Below are positions 16,042 to 24,909 of a stretch of 64,000 nt of DNA, in pieces. Positions within the stretch are counted from its first letter, which is position 1; every line of letters begins with the position of its first letter. The stretch comes from Ignavibacteriales bacterium (GTDB lineage Bacteria > Bacteroidota > Ignavibacteria > Ignavibacteriales > Ignavibacteriaceae), in the NCBI GenBank assembly GCA_015709675.1, contig CP054182.1, positions 785,448 to 849,447 of the forward strand. The letters are read 5' to 3'. A model generated the notes under the pieces. That model worked only from the letters and a program-made list of their open reading frames with translations, did not search any database and was not told the DNA's origin. The position numbers and the translations under genes were made by a program.

Positions 16042-18141
16042 TCAGTTGGCCATTTGAACCGGTTTGTAAGCAATAAGAGAGGCAATCTTTGCGCTGTAAT
16101 CATCAAGTGAAGCACTTTCACCTCTGATTTTTTTAGTAACTTCAACACTTTCAGTCAGAAGATTTTTGAATTCATCAGCGCCGGGTACTTCAGGCATTTT
16201 AATTTTAAGTTTTTTCAGTACCGGTTTAAGTGCATCTTCAACAAAGTCGCCCACATATTTTTCCGCTATTTTACCGACTTTGCCTCCCTCAAGCACATCT
16301 CTCACGCTGATATTAATTTTCACTTTTGCTATTTCTTTTTTGAAGCGTTTATCAAGCACTTTGTTAATCTCGTCGGCTATTTTATCAACCTGCTTGATGG
16401 ACTTATCAAATCCCTTCACACCTTTTACAATTTTTTCGGCAGGGGCATCAATCTTGTTAATGAGTTTACAGTTCTTTTCTGTTTCAGAAAGACTTTTATT
16501 AAGCGCAGAGAATGAAAGAGTCAGCTCAGAAATTTTCTGACGCATTACCGCGAAATCATTCTTTGAATATGATATGCCGTCTTTTGAAAGACCTGAAATC
16601 TGCTGTTTTACTCCAACGAGATATTGTTTCAGATACCTGATCTGGGAATTAAGAAGAATGTTTTGCCTCATGGCGGTCTGCATGTTAGTCACGGAGGGCT
16701 CTATAACGTTATCTTTAATTGCTCCGAGTGCCGCATCAACTCTTTCCAGCTGCTTGCCGGAATAATCAAGTGATGTTGACATTACTTTTACAGCGGGGCC
16801 GATAAACGGGAGCCGTTCAAAAACAACTATTGCATCATTAATGTCATTCACTTTAGAATTGAGCGAACTGACCTTAATCGAAACATTTCGGGCATCACTG
16901 AGCGCGTTACCTGACTTAAGAAGATTCTTAACAACCGAAGCTGATTTGCCTTCAACACCGCCGATTTCACGGTACATATTATCTATCTCAGCAGCGAGTG
17001 ATGCAGCATCCGGATCACTTCCGGGAGAAAGCACAACGGAAGAGATATCAGGATCGCCCCCTTTTTGTTGTTTGGGAAGATACGGCTGATTGGTATTTAC
17101 ATCAATCAGATACCATTCAGTCCATGCGCCGGACTCATCCACACCTGTTTGTATATTGCTGCTGTTGGCATCGGTCCGGTTTGCAAGGGAAATCACTTTT
17201 CCGTTTTGGGCGACAATTTTATATCGTCCGTTCCCCAGGTGTCTGAAAGAAAAGTTCTGACCCTCACTGTTGTTCATGTCAACAAGCGAGATATTTGTGC
17301 CGGCAGGGGAGGAGGGATTTCCTGCATCAACCAGCAGGGTATTGTTTTCAGCGAGAGCGATGCTGTAATATTGTATGTTTGAGTTTGACGGAATAATCTG
17401 ATACTTCCGGTCATCATTAAAATCACTGAGCCAGTAAACCTGCAGATTATTGCCGTTCACAGCCTCCGCAACACCGGGAACGTCAAAGTAGCCGTTCAGA
17501 TTTTTTCCGTAGCTGAGAGCTGACTGTATATATACGATTCCGGCATCCTCAATCTTGTCTCCTGTGCCGCCGGCGAGTTTGTTGATTTCAGCATCAAGGT
17601 TGAGCGGCTTTCCTGTTTCAACATTAATCAGCAGCCATTCGGTGAAGAGCCCTTCGTGGTCCTCCCACATCACCAGATCGCTGCCGTTGGAGGATTTTCT
17701 TCCGGCAAGAGTAATCAGTGATCCGTTCTGGTTATATATTTTAAATCTTCCGTTCCCCACATAGCGGAACGTAAAGTTCTGTTCAGGAAAGGAAGAAGGC
17801 TGGGCAAGAGCAAGTTTGGTGCCGTTTTTTGAAGAGTTCCCCTTAACGCAGATATTTCCGGCGACACCTGCTATATGGATGTTTACATATCCCGGGGTCT
17901 GCGAATTTTTTACTGCATAGCGCCGGTCCTTTTCATTTTTCTCGAGATTATATACCTGAATTTCAGCGCCGGTACGGATTTTATCTTCACCGCCGCTTAT
18001 ATCCCAGTATCCGCCCGGCTTTCCTTCATTCTGAGCGGACTGAATGAAGAATGCCGTTCCTTTTGGAATCAGATCGTTAATGCTCTGGGGGTAAAGAACA
18101 GAAAAAAAGATGAGAAGAAAAATTGAAATGCGTAGCAACAT
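16042..18141 (-). CDS. Secreted protein with two ricin-type beta-trefoil domains and a long coiled-coil region
   Basis: A 699-residue exported protein. Signal peptide MLLRISIFLLIFFSVLYPQS. Two ricin-type lectin domains follow, at ~25-175 and ~205-355; each carries the repeated pattern GYWDISG/GYFDVPG, IQVYNL/LQVYWL, DRRY/DRKY, and GNGRFKIYNQNG/GNGRYKIVAQNG. Ricin trefoils usually bind sugars. The remaining ~310 residues are lysine- and leucine-rich amphipathic helices (for example KQYLVGVKQQISGL and EKNCKLINKIDAPAEK), without membrane spans, suggesting a long coiled coil. There is no T9SS tail. Function is unknown; surface attachment to polysaccharide is one possibility. It is transcribed alone and ends at a strong terminator. 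Confidence 0.75.
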   Translation of the reverse strand: MLLRISIFLLIFFSVLYPQSINDLIPKGTAFFIQSAQNEGKPGGYWDISGGEDKIRTGAEIQVYNLEKNEKDRRYAVKNSQTPGYVNIHIAGVAGNICVKGNSSKNGTKLALAQPSSFPEQNFTFRYVGNGRFKIYNQNGSLITLAGRKSSNGSDLVMWEDHEGLFTEWLLINVETGKPLNLDAEINKLAGGTGDKIEDAGIVYIQSALSYGKNLNGYFDVPGVAEAVNGNNLQVYWLSDFNDDRKYQIIPSNSNIQYYSIALAENNTLLVDAGNPSSPAGTNISLVDMNNSEGQNFSFRHLGNGRYKIVAQNGKVISLANRTDANSSNIQTGVDESGAWTEWYLIDVNTNQPYLPKQQKGGDPDISSVVLSPGSDPDAASLAAEIDNMYREIGGVEGKSASVVKNLLKSGNALSDARNVSIKVSSLNSKVNDINDAIVVFERLPFIGPAVKVMSTSLDYSGKQLERVDAALGAIKDNVIEPSVTNMQTAMRQNILLNSQIRYLKQYLVGVKQQISGLSKDGISYSKNDFAVMRQKISELTLSFSALNKSLSETEKNCKLINKIDAPAEKIVKGVKGFDKSIKQVDKIADEINKVLDKRFKKEIAKVKINISVRDVLEGGKVGKIAEKYVGDFVEDALKPVLKKLKIKMPEVPGADEFKNLLTESVEVTKKIRGESASLDDYSAKIASLIAYKPVQMAN

Positions 18142-18852
18142 AGTATTGTTCCTGGATTATTATGAAATAAGAAAGGAGCCGGCTTGCAGAATAAGATATT
18201 TGCTGAATGTAAGGCCGGCAGTACTGATGCGGCTGAGATATGAGTAACAGCGGAACATTAAACCCTGATGCATCTGATTGCAGAACCGTGGCAATACCTG
18301 AGTGTGATGGTATTGCCGCTGATTGTCCGCCCGGATGAATCAACGCTCTCTTCCCGAAAGAATATGTAACGCAGTCTCTGTCATTTTTTATAGCCGTACG
18401 GCAAATTATAAAATTCCGCGGTAAGTTCAAATAATAAACCGCGGAAAAACTGGCTTTTAGAGTCTGACGATTTCAGCATTATATATATTGTTGAAAATAT
18501 ATATATGTTCTGTAAAAATATTCTACAGCTTCCGGGCAGTCTGCGTTGCCTGCTGTATGCGCAGAATACTGTATCGGGTGAAAAGCAGCCCTCGAAAACC
18601 GGAGCGGTTAGTTCCGGTATGAAGAGATTGTCTGCATTTCCGGCGTGCAAGCAGGGGAGGAATGAAATACCGCTTGTCACGCATTTTTTCCGGTCAACAG
18701 ACCGATTGCTCTGATTCAGAAGAATTCTTGCCAGGTTCCTGAAAAACCCGTATGTTTTCCTCCGGATTTCATGGGTTTTCCATCTGTCTTCCTGAACAAC
18801 TTCTTTCTTATTTCGTCTTTAAAAAACACTCATCAAATAAAAGGGCATAACC
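18142..18852. other. 711-base gene-free region
   Basis: No convincing gene. Short open frames (18077-18430 and 18381-18680 on the minus strand, 18505-18714 on the plus) have no ribosome-binding site or family features. At 18480-18506 two ATATATAT tracts face each other around TTGTTGAA, the most AT-rich spot here. The last ~100 bases should hold the promoter of the diheme cytochrome gene, but no clear -10/-35 pair stands out. Confidence 0.5.
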
Positions 18853-19860
18853 ATGAAAGTACTAAAGATACTTGGTATCAGCGTTCTCGTTTTAGTTGTT
18901 CTTGCCGGAGCATTTTTGCTCTGGTTTAATTCCGCCTATCCAAAGGTCAGCGAGCCGGTTAAACTGAAAGTTCAGATGACTCCGGAGCAGATTGCACGGG
19001 GCAAATATCTTGCTAACCATGTAACCGTTTGTATGGACTGCCACTCATCGCGTGACTGGTCGAAGTATTCCGGTCCGATGGTCAAGGGTACTGAAGGCAA
19101 AGGTGGGGATATGTTTAATGAGCAGATCGGCGGAGTGCCGGGGACCATTTACGCGCCGAATATTACTCCCGCCGGCATAGGCAGCTATACTGACGGAGAA
19201 CTGCTCAGAGCATTTACTCAGGGCGTTACCGCCTCACACCGCGCGCTTTTTCCGCTGATGCCTTATACCTCATATAGTAAACTTTCCATGAGCGATGCTG
19301 AAGCAATTATTGCGTATATACGCTCGCTTGAGCCGATTGAGAATGCTGTTCCGGTATCGGAACTGAACTTCCCGATGAACCTGATTGTAAAAACCATTCC
19401 GCTGGAAAAGTATAATCCGTCTCCGGAGCAGGATACCGCTGATATCGTGGCTTACGGAAAATATCTGACCACCATAGCTGCCTGCGGCGACTGCCACACT
19501 CCTGCAGATAAAGGAACACCGCTCCCCGGTATGGAATTTGCCGGCGGATTTACGTTCCAGATGCCGGGCGGATTGCTTGCATCAGCCAATATAACACCCG
19601 ACAAAGAAACCGGAATCGGGAGCTGGACCAAAGAACAGTTTGTAGCCCGCTTCAAATCATTCTCAACCGACAGCGCCATGAATATTGCAGTCAATGGTAT
19701 ATATGACTTTAATACCGTGATGCCCTGGACAATGTACGGAGGCATGACCGAGCATGATCTCGGAGCCATTTATGAATACCTTGCAACCCTGAAACCGGTA
19801 TCAAATAAGGTAACCCGGTGGGATAACAGCAAACAGCTCCCGGGCATGGTAATTAAATAA
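18853..19860 (+). CDS. Membrane-anchored diheme cytochrome c
   Basis: A 335-residue protein with an uncleaved N-terminal anchor (ILGISVLVLVVLAGAFLLWF) and two class I cytochrome c domains on the periplasmic side. Haem motifs are CMDCH at 60-64 and CGDCH at 211-215. Possible axial methionines occur in each half, for example FPLMPYTSYSKLSMSD and MPWTMYGGMT. The two-domain layout with ITP phrases (APNITP, SANITPDKETGIG) matches the diheme cytochromes related to alcohol dehydrogenase and thiosulphate or nitrite-linked electron carriers. It stands alone between a long gap and a strong terminator, so its redox partner is not evident. Function is electron transfer. Confidence 0.88.
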   Translation: MKVLKILGISVLVLVVLAGAFLLWFNSAYPKVSEPVKLKVQMTPEQIARGKYLANHVTVCMDCHSSRDWSKYSGPMVKGTEGKGGDMFNEQIGGVPGTIYAPNITPAGIGSYTDGELLRAFTQGVTASHRALFPLMPYTSYSKLSMSDAEAIIAYIRSLEPIENAVPVSELNFPMNLIVKTIPLEKYNPSPEQDTADIVAYGKYLTTIAACGDCHTPADKGTPLPGMEFAGGFTFQMPGGLLASANITPDKETGIGSWTKEQFVARFKSFSTDSAMNIAVNGIYDFNTVMPWTMYGGMTEHDLGAIYEYLATLKPVSNKVTRWDNSKQLPGMVIK

Positions 19861-19884
19861 ACGGAACTTATATACTCTTCTCAG

Positions 19885-19913
19885 CAGCCGGAGGACCCCC
19901 CTCCGGCTGTTTT
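19885..19913 (+). terminator. Rho-independent terminator after diheme cytochrome
   Basis: CAGCCGGAG (19885-19893) and CTCCGGCTG (19901-19909) form a perfect 9-bp stem with a 7-base loop, followed by TTTT. It is 24 bases after the stop of the cytochrome gene on the same strand. Confidence 0.85.
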
Positions 19914-20088
19914 ATGTTCGGGGAATACTGCTGCTGCCGGCAGAGGGAAAATCACCTGTGAAATCAGCCGACTTGCCCCGGCATCATGGAAAAATCAAAA
20001 ATTTGAGTATCTTGCAGAAGTGCAGGAAAGCTCCTGTATCGGTTCCTTCTCCCGGTTAACTTTTTCACAATAATAAGAGCGGCAGTTA

Positions 20089-22710
20089 ATGAACGAAGAA
20101 AAAATCCGTCTGCTTCCGGAAAACAGAAAACAATGGCTATTATGGGGTCCTTATCTTTCTGACCGGCAATGGGGCACTGTCAGGGAAGATTACAGCCGGG
20201 GAGGTGATGCCTGGTCATATTGCACTCATGATCATGCCCGCAGCAAAGCCTACCGCTGGGGTGAAGAGGGTATCGGCGGCATCTCTGATGCAAAGCAGCG
20301 GTTATGTTTTTCCCTGGCGATGTGGAACGGTAAAGATCCTTTTATCAAAGAGAGATTCTTCGGGCTTGCCGGTCCGGAAGGGAATCATGGTGAGGATGTA
20401 AAGGAGATGTATTACTATCTGGATTCGCTCCCTTCGCACGCCTATATGAAAATGCTTTATAAATATCCGCAAAACAGATTTCCATACGAAGACCTTCTTG
20501 ATACCAACCGCAGGCGCAACCGCTCCGAACGGGAATATGAGCTGATGGATACCGGCATATTCGATAATGATGAATATTTCGATGTATTCATCGAGTATGC
20601 AAAAGCCGGACCGGTTGACATTTGTATCCGCATAACTGCTGAAAACAGGGGAAAGCAGGATGCTCCACTGTATCTGATTCCGCAGCTCTGGTTCCGCAAC
20701 CGCTGGTCATGGGGGCAGGATGAATACAAGCCTGAAATGCAGCTTCAGAATGACGGGGATATATATATACATCACCGCTCCATGGGAGAAAAACATCTGT
20801 ATTATGAAGGTGAGGCGGTGCCCGCGTTTTGTGAGAATGAGACAAATATTAAGCGGCTGTACGGGGTGAAGAAGGATGGATTTTTTAAGGATGGCATAAA
20901 TGATTATGTTATCTCAGGGAATAATGAGACGGTAAATCCGCAGCAGCGTGGGAGCAAAGCGGGGCTGATATATACAGTAACCGTGCCCGCGGGCGGAAAA
21001 AAAGAACTCCGGCTGCGGCTTACTTCAGGCACGGTAAAGAAGCCGTTTGCGCAGTTTAACGCGGTTTTTACCAAACGGATAAAAGAGGCAGACCAGTTTT
21101 ACCGTGAACTGCAGACTCATACCTCAGGCAGGGATGCACGCAATATACAGCGGCAGGCATGGGGGGGGATGCTCTGGACAAAACAGTTTTATTATTATGA
21201 TGTGTCCCAGTGGCTCCGGGGTGATCCGGGTCAGCCTCCTCCTCCCCCGGAGCGGAACTTCGGAAGAAACAATACCTGGTTTAATCTGAATAATGCCGAT
21301 ATAATTTCCATGCCCGATAAGTGGGAGTACCCGTGGTATGCCGCCTGGGACCTTGCATTTCACTGCATTCCTCTTGCAATGATAGATCCGCAGTTTGCAA
21401 AGGATCAGCTAAAGCTCCTTACGCGTGAATGGTATATGCATCCGAACGGACAGCTTCCGGCGTATGAGTGGAACTTCTCGGATGTTAATCCTCCTGTGCA
21501 TGCATGGGCTGCCTGGCGTGTATATAAAATAGACCAGAAACTGAATGGCGGCAAGGGCGATACTGATTTTCTTGAAAGTATTCTCCATAAGATGCTGCTC
21601 AATTTTACCTGGTGGGTGAACCGGAAAGATGAAAACAACAGGAACGTATTTCAGGGGGGATTCCTTGGGCTGGATAACATCGGTGTTTTTGACCGCAGTT
21701 CGGATCTGCCGACAGGAGGACATCTTGAGCAGGCGGACGGCACCAGCTGGATGGCAATGTTCTCCCTTAATCTGCTCAGAATCTCGCTTGAGCTTGCAGG
21801 CAAAAATCCTGTTTATGAAGACATTGCCTCAAAATTTCTTGAGCACTTTTTATATATAGCAGGAGCAATGACCAATATAGCCGGAGAAGGAATCAGTCTT
21901 TGGGATGATGACGATGCGTTCTTTTATGATGTACTGCACATGCCGGGGGACCGCGTGATGCCGCTCAAGGTCCGTTCCATGGTTGGACTGATACCGCTCT
22001 TCGCTGTTGAAGTAATTGAACCGGAGATTATCAGTCATGCACCGGGGTTCGCAAGCCGCATGGAGTGGTTTCTTAATTACCGGAAAGATCTGGCGGGATT
22101 AGTGAGCAGATGGACTGTTGAGGGGAAAGGGGAAAGACGGCTTTTCTCGCTGCTGAGAGGACACCGTCTTAAGAAACTGCTGGTGAGGATGCTTGATGAA
22201 ACGGAATTTCTCTCTGATTACGGCGTGCGTGCACTCTCAAAACATCACGAGAAGCATCCGTATATACTCCACGCCGGAGGAGGCTCATTTTCGGTGAAAT
22301 ATATACCGGCCGAATCGGATACGGGGCTTTTCGGCGGAAACTCTAACTGGCGGGGACCCATCTGGTTTCCGGTGAATTTTCTTATTATTGAATCGCTGCA
22401 GAGGTTTCATCACTATTTTGGCGATGAATTTAAAATAGAATATCCGGCGGGCTCCGGTACGTTTATTACTATCGAGCAGGCGGCAAGTGAGCTTTCAGAA
22501 CGGCTCGCGCGTATCTTTCTCCGCGATAAAAACGGAAGAAGGGCAGTATTTGGAGATAACCGGAAACTGCAGGAGGATCCTCATTTCCGGGATTATATAC
22601 TCTTTTATGAATATTTCAACGGGGATACCGGCGAGGGGCTTGGCGCTTCACATCAGACCGGATGGACCGGCCTGATAGCGAAGCTGCTGACTCTTCACCG
22701 AGATCACTGA
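20089..22710 (+). CDS. GH63/MGH1-like glucosidase
   Basis: An 873-residue enzyme with no signal peptide, so probably cytosolic. The opening DRQWGTVREDYSRGGDAW, then HDHARSKAYRWGEEG and GPEGNHGEDVKE are characteristic of the large bacterial glucosidase family in clan GH63, with an (alpha/alpha)6 toroid in the C-terminal half. There the phrases WEYPWYAAWDLAFHCI, NGQLPAYEWNFSDVNPPVHA and GGNSNWRGPIWFPVNFL carry the likely acidic residues and sugar-contacting aromatics. Members act on alpha-glucosides such as trehalose-like or glucosylglycerate-type solutes, but the substrate is not settled by sequence. Length is normal. The gene stands alone and converges on msrA with only 5 bases between stops. 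Confidence 0.88.
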   Translation: MNEEKIRLLPENRKQWLLWGPYLSDRQWGTVREDYSRGGDAWSYCTHDHARSKAYRWGEEGIGGISDAKQRLCFSLAMWNGKDPFIKERFFGLAGPEGNHGEDVKEMYYYLDSLPSHAYMKMLYKYPQNRFPYEDLLDTNRRRNRSEREYELMDTGIFDNDEYFDVFIEYAKAGPVDICIRITAENRGKQDAPLYLIPQLWFRNRWSWGQDEYKPEMQLQNDGDIYIHHRSMGEKHLYYEGEAVPAFCENETNIKRLYGVKKDGFFKDGINDYVISGNNETVNPQQRGSKAGLIYTVTVPAGGKKELRLRLTSGTVKKPFAQFNAVFTKRIKEADQFYRELQTHTSGRDARNIQRQAWGGMLWTKQFYYYDVSQWLRGDPGQPPPPPERNFGRNNTWFNLNNADIISMPDKWEYPWYAAWDLAFHCIPLAMIDPQFAKDQLKLLTREWYMHPNGQLPAYEWNFSDVNPPVHAWAAWRVYKIDQKLNGGKGDTDFLESILHKMLLNFTWWVNRKDENNRNVFQGGFLGLDNIGVFDRSSDLPTGGHLEQADGTSWMAMFSLNLLRISLELAGKNPVYEDIASKFLEHFLYIAGAMTNIAGEGISLWDDDDAFFYDVLHMPGDRVMPLKVRSMVGLIPLFAVEVIEPEIISHAPGFASRMEWFLNYRKDLAGLVSRWTVEGKGERRLFSLLRGHRLKKLLVRMLDETEFLSDYGVRALSKHHEKHPYILHAGGGSFSVKYIPAESDTGLFGGNSNWRGPIWFPVNFLIIESLQRFHHYFGDEFKIEYPAGSGTFITIEQAASELSERLARIFLRDKNGRRAVFGDNRKLQEDPHFRDYILFYEYFNGDTGEGLGASHQTGWTGLIAKLLTLHRDH

Positions 22711-22715
22711 GGAGG

Positions 22716-23366
22716 TTATTTCAGTTTGTCCTTAAAGACTTTTCTGAACTTCTCCAGTTTCGGGGTAATCACAAAAGCACAGTAGGGCTGCATACCGTTC
22801 TGGCTGTAATAATCCTGATGATAGTTTTCAGCAGGATAAAACTTTGTGAGAGGCTCAATTTCGGTGACGATGGGGTTCGTCCAGATTTTTGCTTCGTCCA
22901 GTTTCTTTTTATACCCTTCAGCCAGCTGTTTTTGCTCATCATTGTGATAATATATAACTGAGCGGTATTGGGTGCCAACGTCGTTCCCCTGACGGTTGAG
23001 TGTGGTGGGATCGTGAGTTTTCCAGAAAATTTCAAGCAGCTGATCATAGCTGATAACCGCGGGATCATAATGAATCTGGCATACTTCGGCATGGCCGGTG
23101 GTACCATCGCAGACCTCGTTGTAAGTCGGGTTTTCTTTATGGCCGCCCGCATATCCGGATATAACGGAATGAACGCCTTTTACTTCTTCGAATACCGCTT
23201 CCACACACCAGAAGCATCCGCCTCCGAATGTAGCTGTTTGTAATGAATCTGACACTGCATCTCCTTGTGTTGATATATTGTTTTTCTTTGCCTCATTTGA
23301 GCATGAGCTCAAAAGAAAGAGAAGGATGATAAAAAATAAATTATTAACGATTTGTTTGTTGAACAT
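22716..23366 (-). CDS. msrA: Lipoprotein peptide methionine sulfoxide reductase A
   Basis: A 216-residue MsrA. The catalytic motif GGGCFWCVEAVF has its nucleophile at Cys51; GYAGGH and GTQYRSVIYYHN, HAEVCQI and the C-terminal YHQDYY are all family features. It reduces methionine-S-sulfoxide in proteins using thioredoxin-type donors. The N terminus MFNKQIVNNLFFIILLFLLS ends at a lipobox LSSC (Cys22), so this MsrA is lipid-anchored in the envelope rather than cytosolic. This suits repair of oxidised exported proteins. It appears to be a single-gene unit. Confidence 0.95.
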   Translation of the reverse strand: MFNKQIVNNLFFIILLFLLSSCSNEAKKNNISTQGDAVSDSLQTATFGGGCFWCVEAVFEEVKGVHSVISGYAGGHKENPTYNEVCDGTTGHAEVCQIHYDPAVISYDQLLEIFWKTHDPTTLNRQGNDVGTQYRSVIYYHNDEQKQLAEGYKKKLDEAKIWTNPIVTEIEPLTKFYPAENYHQDYYSQNGMQPYCAFVITPKLEKFRKVFKDKLK

Positions 23367-23410
23367 AATATATGTAACAGGTAATTTCGGTAAATTTGAT
23401 CAGTTTTGCT

Positions 23411-23615
23411 CAATAGCTCCCGGCTTAAGCCGGGAGCTATTGAATGTAAATAATTTAATTGATTTTATCCGGTTGCATTTATTAGGTGCCCGGTAAAACC
23501 CGTGAAATACATTTGATCGGACAAGCTCCCGGTTAAAACCGGGAGACAAGCTCCCGGTTAAAACCGGGAGCTATTGAATGCAAATAATTCAATAGCCACC
23601 AGCTTTAGCTGGTGG
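23411..23615. repeat. REP-like palindromes next to an IS200-type transposase
   Basis: Four hairpins in 205 bases. The first (23411-23442) is a perfect 32-base palindrome, CAATAGCTCCCGGCTT joined to its reverse complement. The second and third are tandem copies near 23526 and 23550 with stem CTCCCGGTT/AACCGGGAG and loop AA. The fourth (23596-23615) has stem CCACCAGCT/AGCTGGTGG and loop TT. Flanks TTGAATGTAAATAATTT and TTGAATGCAAATAATTC repeat after the first and third. The layout resembles REP/BIME clusters that serve as substrates for IS200-like transposases; one lies 77 bases to the right. Confidence 0.85.
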
Positions 23616-23660
23616 ATCTGTAATGTTAAAATTAAAATCAATCAACCCCAAATGCCACAA

Positions 23661-23688
23661 ATAAAAAATTCCAATCATGATTTGGAAT
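23661..23688 (-). terminator. Terminator of the transposase gene
   Basis: On the minus strand ATTCCAA and TTGGAAT (arms 23682-23688 and 23668-23674) form a 7-bp stem followed by TTTTTATTT. It is 4 bases after the transposase stop. It may equally be a subterminal hairpin of the IS end. Confidence 0.6.
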
Positions 23689-23691
23689 AAA

Positions 23692-24132
23692 TCATAGATT
23701 TTCGGATCCTTGAAATCCGTGATATTTTATGAATCTGTCATATTCCGCGTCAAAGGTCTCGCGGGTATGATGGATTTCCTGATTCTGTATATATTTGCGG
23801 ACCCGGTCAAGATGGTCCTGTGCTACCGATGCGGCAAAATATTCCTCCTGCCAGCGGAAATGACCTTTTACCAGTTTTTGCTCGTTAATCCATCTGGATG
23901 ATTCTCCTTTAATCAACCGTACAATCTCTGATATATTTTGTGTCGGTTTAAGCGATACCAGACAGTGGCAATGTTCCGAGTAGCCGTTGACGTGATCAAG
24001 GTGAATCTCTTTAGCCCGGGCATTGCAGAGAATGTGATTCCATACCGCGGTGCGTAATTCAGGCGTATCGAGAAATTTTTCCCTGAATTTTGTGCTCCAG
24101 ACTATGTGAATATATACTGAAATTAACGACAT
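23692..24132 (-). CDS. tnpA: IS200/IS605-type (REP-associated) tyrosine transposase
   Basis: A 146-residue Y1-HUH transposase, full length for the family. HIVWSTKFR opens the fold, HCH at residues 54-56 in YSEHCHCLVSL is the metal-binding HUH motif, and Tyr114 in VRKYIQNQEIHH is the catalytic tyrosine that cuts single-stranded DNA at hairpins. All key residues are present, so it should be active. No accessory TnpB is nearby. REP-like palindromes lie directly downstream (23411-23615), which fits a RAYT-like housekeeping or non-autonomous partnership. It begins 4 bases from the stop of the GNAT gene upstream on the same strand. Confidence 0.92.
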   Translation of the reverse strand: MSLISVYIHIVWSTKFREKFLDTPELRTAVWNHILCNARAKEIHLDHVNGYSEHCHCLVSLKPTQNISEIVRLIKGESSRWINEQKLVKGHFRWQEEYFAASVAQDHLDRVRKYIQNQEIHHTRETFDAEYDRFIKYHGFQGSENL

Positions 24133-24136
24133 TAGT

Positions 24137-24715
24137 TCACACCTTTGCCCGGTAAATAGGCCGTGCCTCAGAAAACCGTGCTGCTTCCTTATAACCCGCC
24201 CTGAGATATGCGCTGCTCAGGCCGGTCCAGACAAAAGCGCCGGGGAGTTTTCCTTTTGGCTCATAGGGGTAGCCCTCAACAATATTGCCGCCCCGTTCCT
24301 TTACAAATTTCTTTACGGCTTTTAGTAATTGGACGCTTAACCCCTTTTCTCGGCAGTCTTTTCTGATAAAGAGACAGCTTACTGACCAGACCGGTTTGTC
24401 ATCAACCGGTTTCAGAACTCTGCTCCGGCTGAGGTAATCATAGTCCAGCCGCGGGGCAGCGGCAATCCAGCCGACCGGCTCATCGTTGTAATATGCCAGG
24501 AGACCGGGCTCTTTACCCGAGCGCACTAAGCGTCTCATCCGGTTGCGATTAGTGCTCCCTTTCCCTTCATTAAACTCCTTTTTACCAATCAGCCAGTTCA
24601 TGCACCAGCATCCTCCGCATGCGCCGTTGCTGCCGAAGAGGGTTTCAAAATCCTCAAGCGTTTCGGGGGTCAGCGGCTTAAATATGAGATTTCGTGCTGT
24701 TAGTCGTATAATCAT
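24137..24715 (-). CDS. GNAT-family N-acetyltransferase
   Basis: A 192-residue acyltransferase. The N-terminal half contains the cysteine-rich CGGCWCMNW, a phrase found in one GNAT subfamily. The acetyl-CoA site reads VSCLFIRKDCREKGLSVQLL, giving the R/Q-x-x-G-x-G/S-like loop with KGLS in place of the usual RGxG. Members of this subfamily acetylate small amines or antibiotics, but the acceptor is unknown. The gene is followed by the transposase on the same strand, 4 bases away, and preceded by a gap of ~190 bases. Nothing suggests truncation by the insertion. Confidence 0.85.
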   Translation of the reverse strand: MIIRLTARNLIFKPLTPETLEDFETLFGSNGACGGCWCMNWLIGKKEFNEGKGSTNRNRMRRLVRSGKEPGLLAYYNDEPVGWIAAAPRLDYDYLSRSRVLKPVDDKPVWSVSCLFIRKDCREKGLSVQLLKAVKKFVKERGGNIVEGYPYEPKGKLPGAFVWTGLSSAYLRAGYKEAARFSEARPIYRAKV

Positions 24716-24860
24716 AAAACATCTGCCTTTTCAGGATTGTTCCTCTTTGGTTTGAAGTGTAAGCAAAAAATAAGGAAAAAGGGGGAAAGAAAACAGAGCG
24801 GGTTCAGTAACCGGTGGCGGGTGCCGCAATACCCACGCCGGAGGAAGAGGTATATATAAA

Positions 24861-24888
24861 GAAGGGAGGCGGGTACAATCCGCCTCCC
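24861..24888 (-). terminator. Terminator after the T9SS lamin-tail gene
   Basis: GGGAGGCGG (24864-24872) pairs with CCGCCTCCC (24880-24888). On the minus strand the stem is followed by TTCTTTAT. It is 21 bases after the stop of the gene at 24910 and likely ends the long phosphate-locus transcript. Confidence 0.7.
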
Positions 24889-24909
24889 TGTATCAAGAGA
24901 GGAAAGAAC

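Noticed and set aside
18077-18714. Short open frames in the long gap before the diheme cytochrome
   Set aside because: No start signals, no domains and mutually overlapping on both strands.
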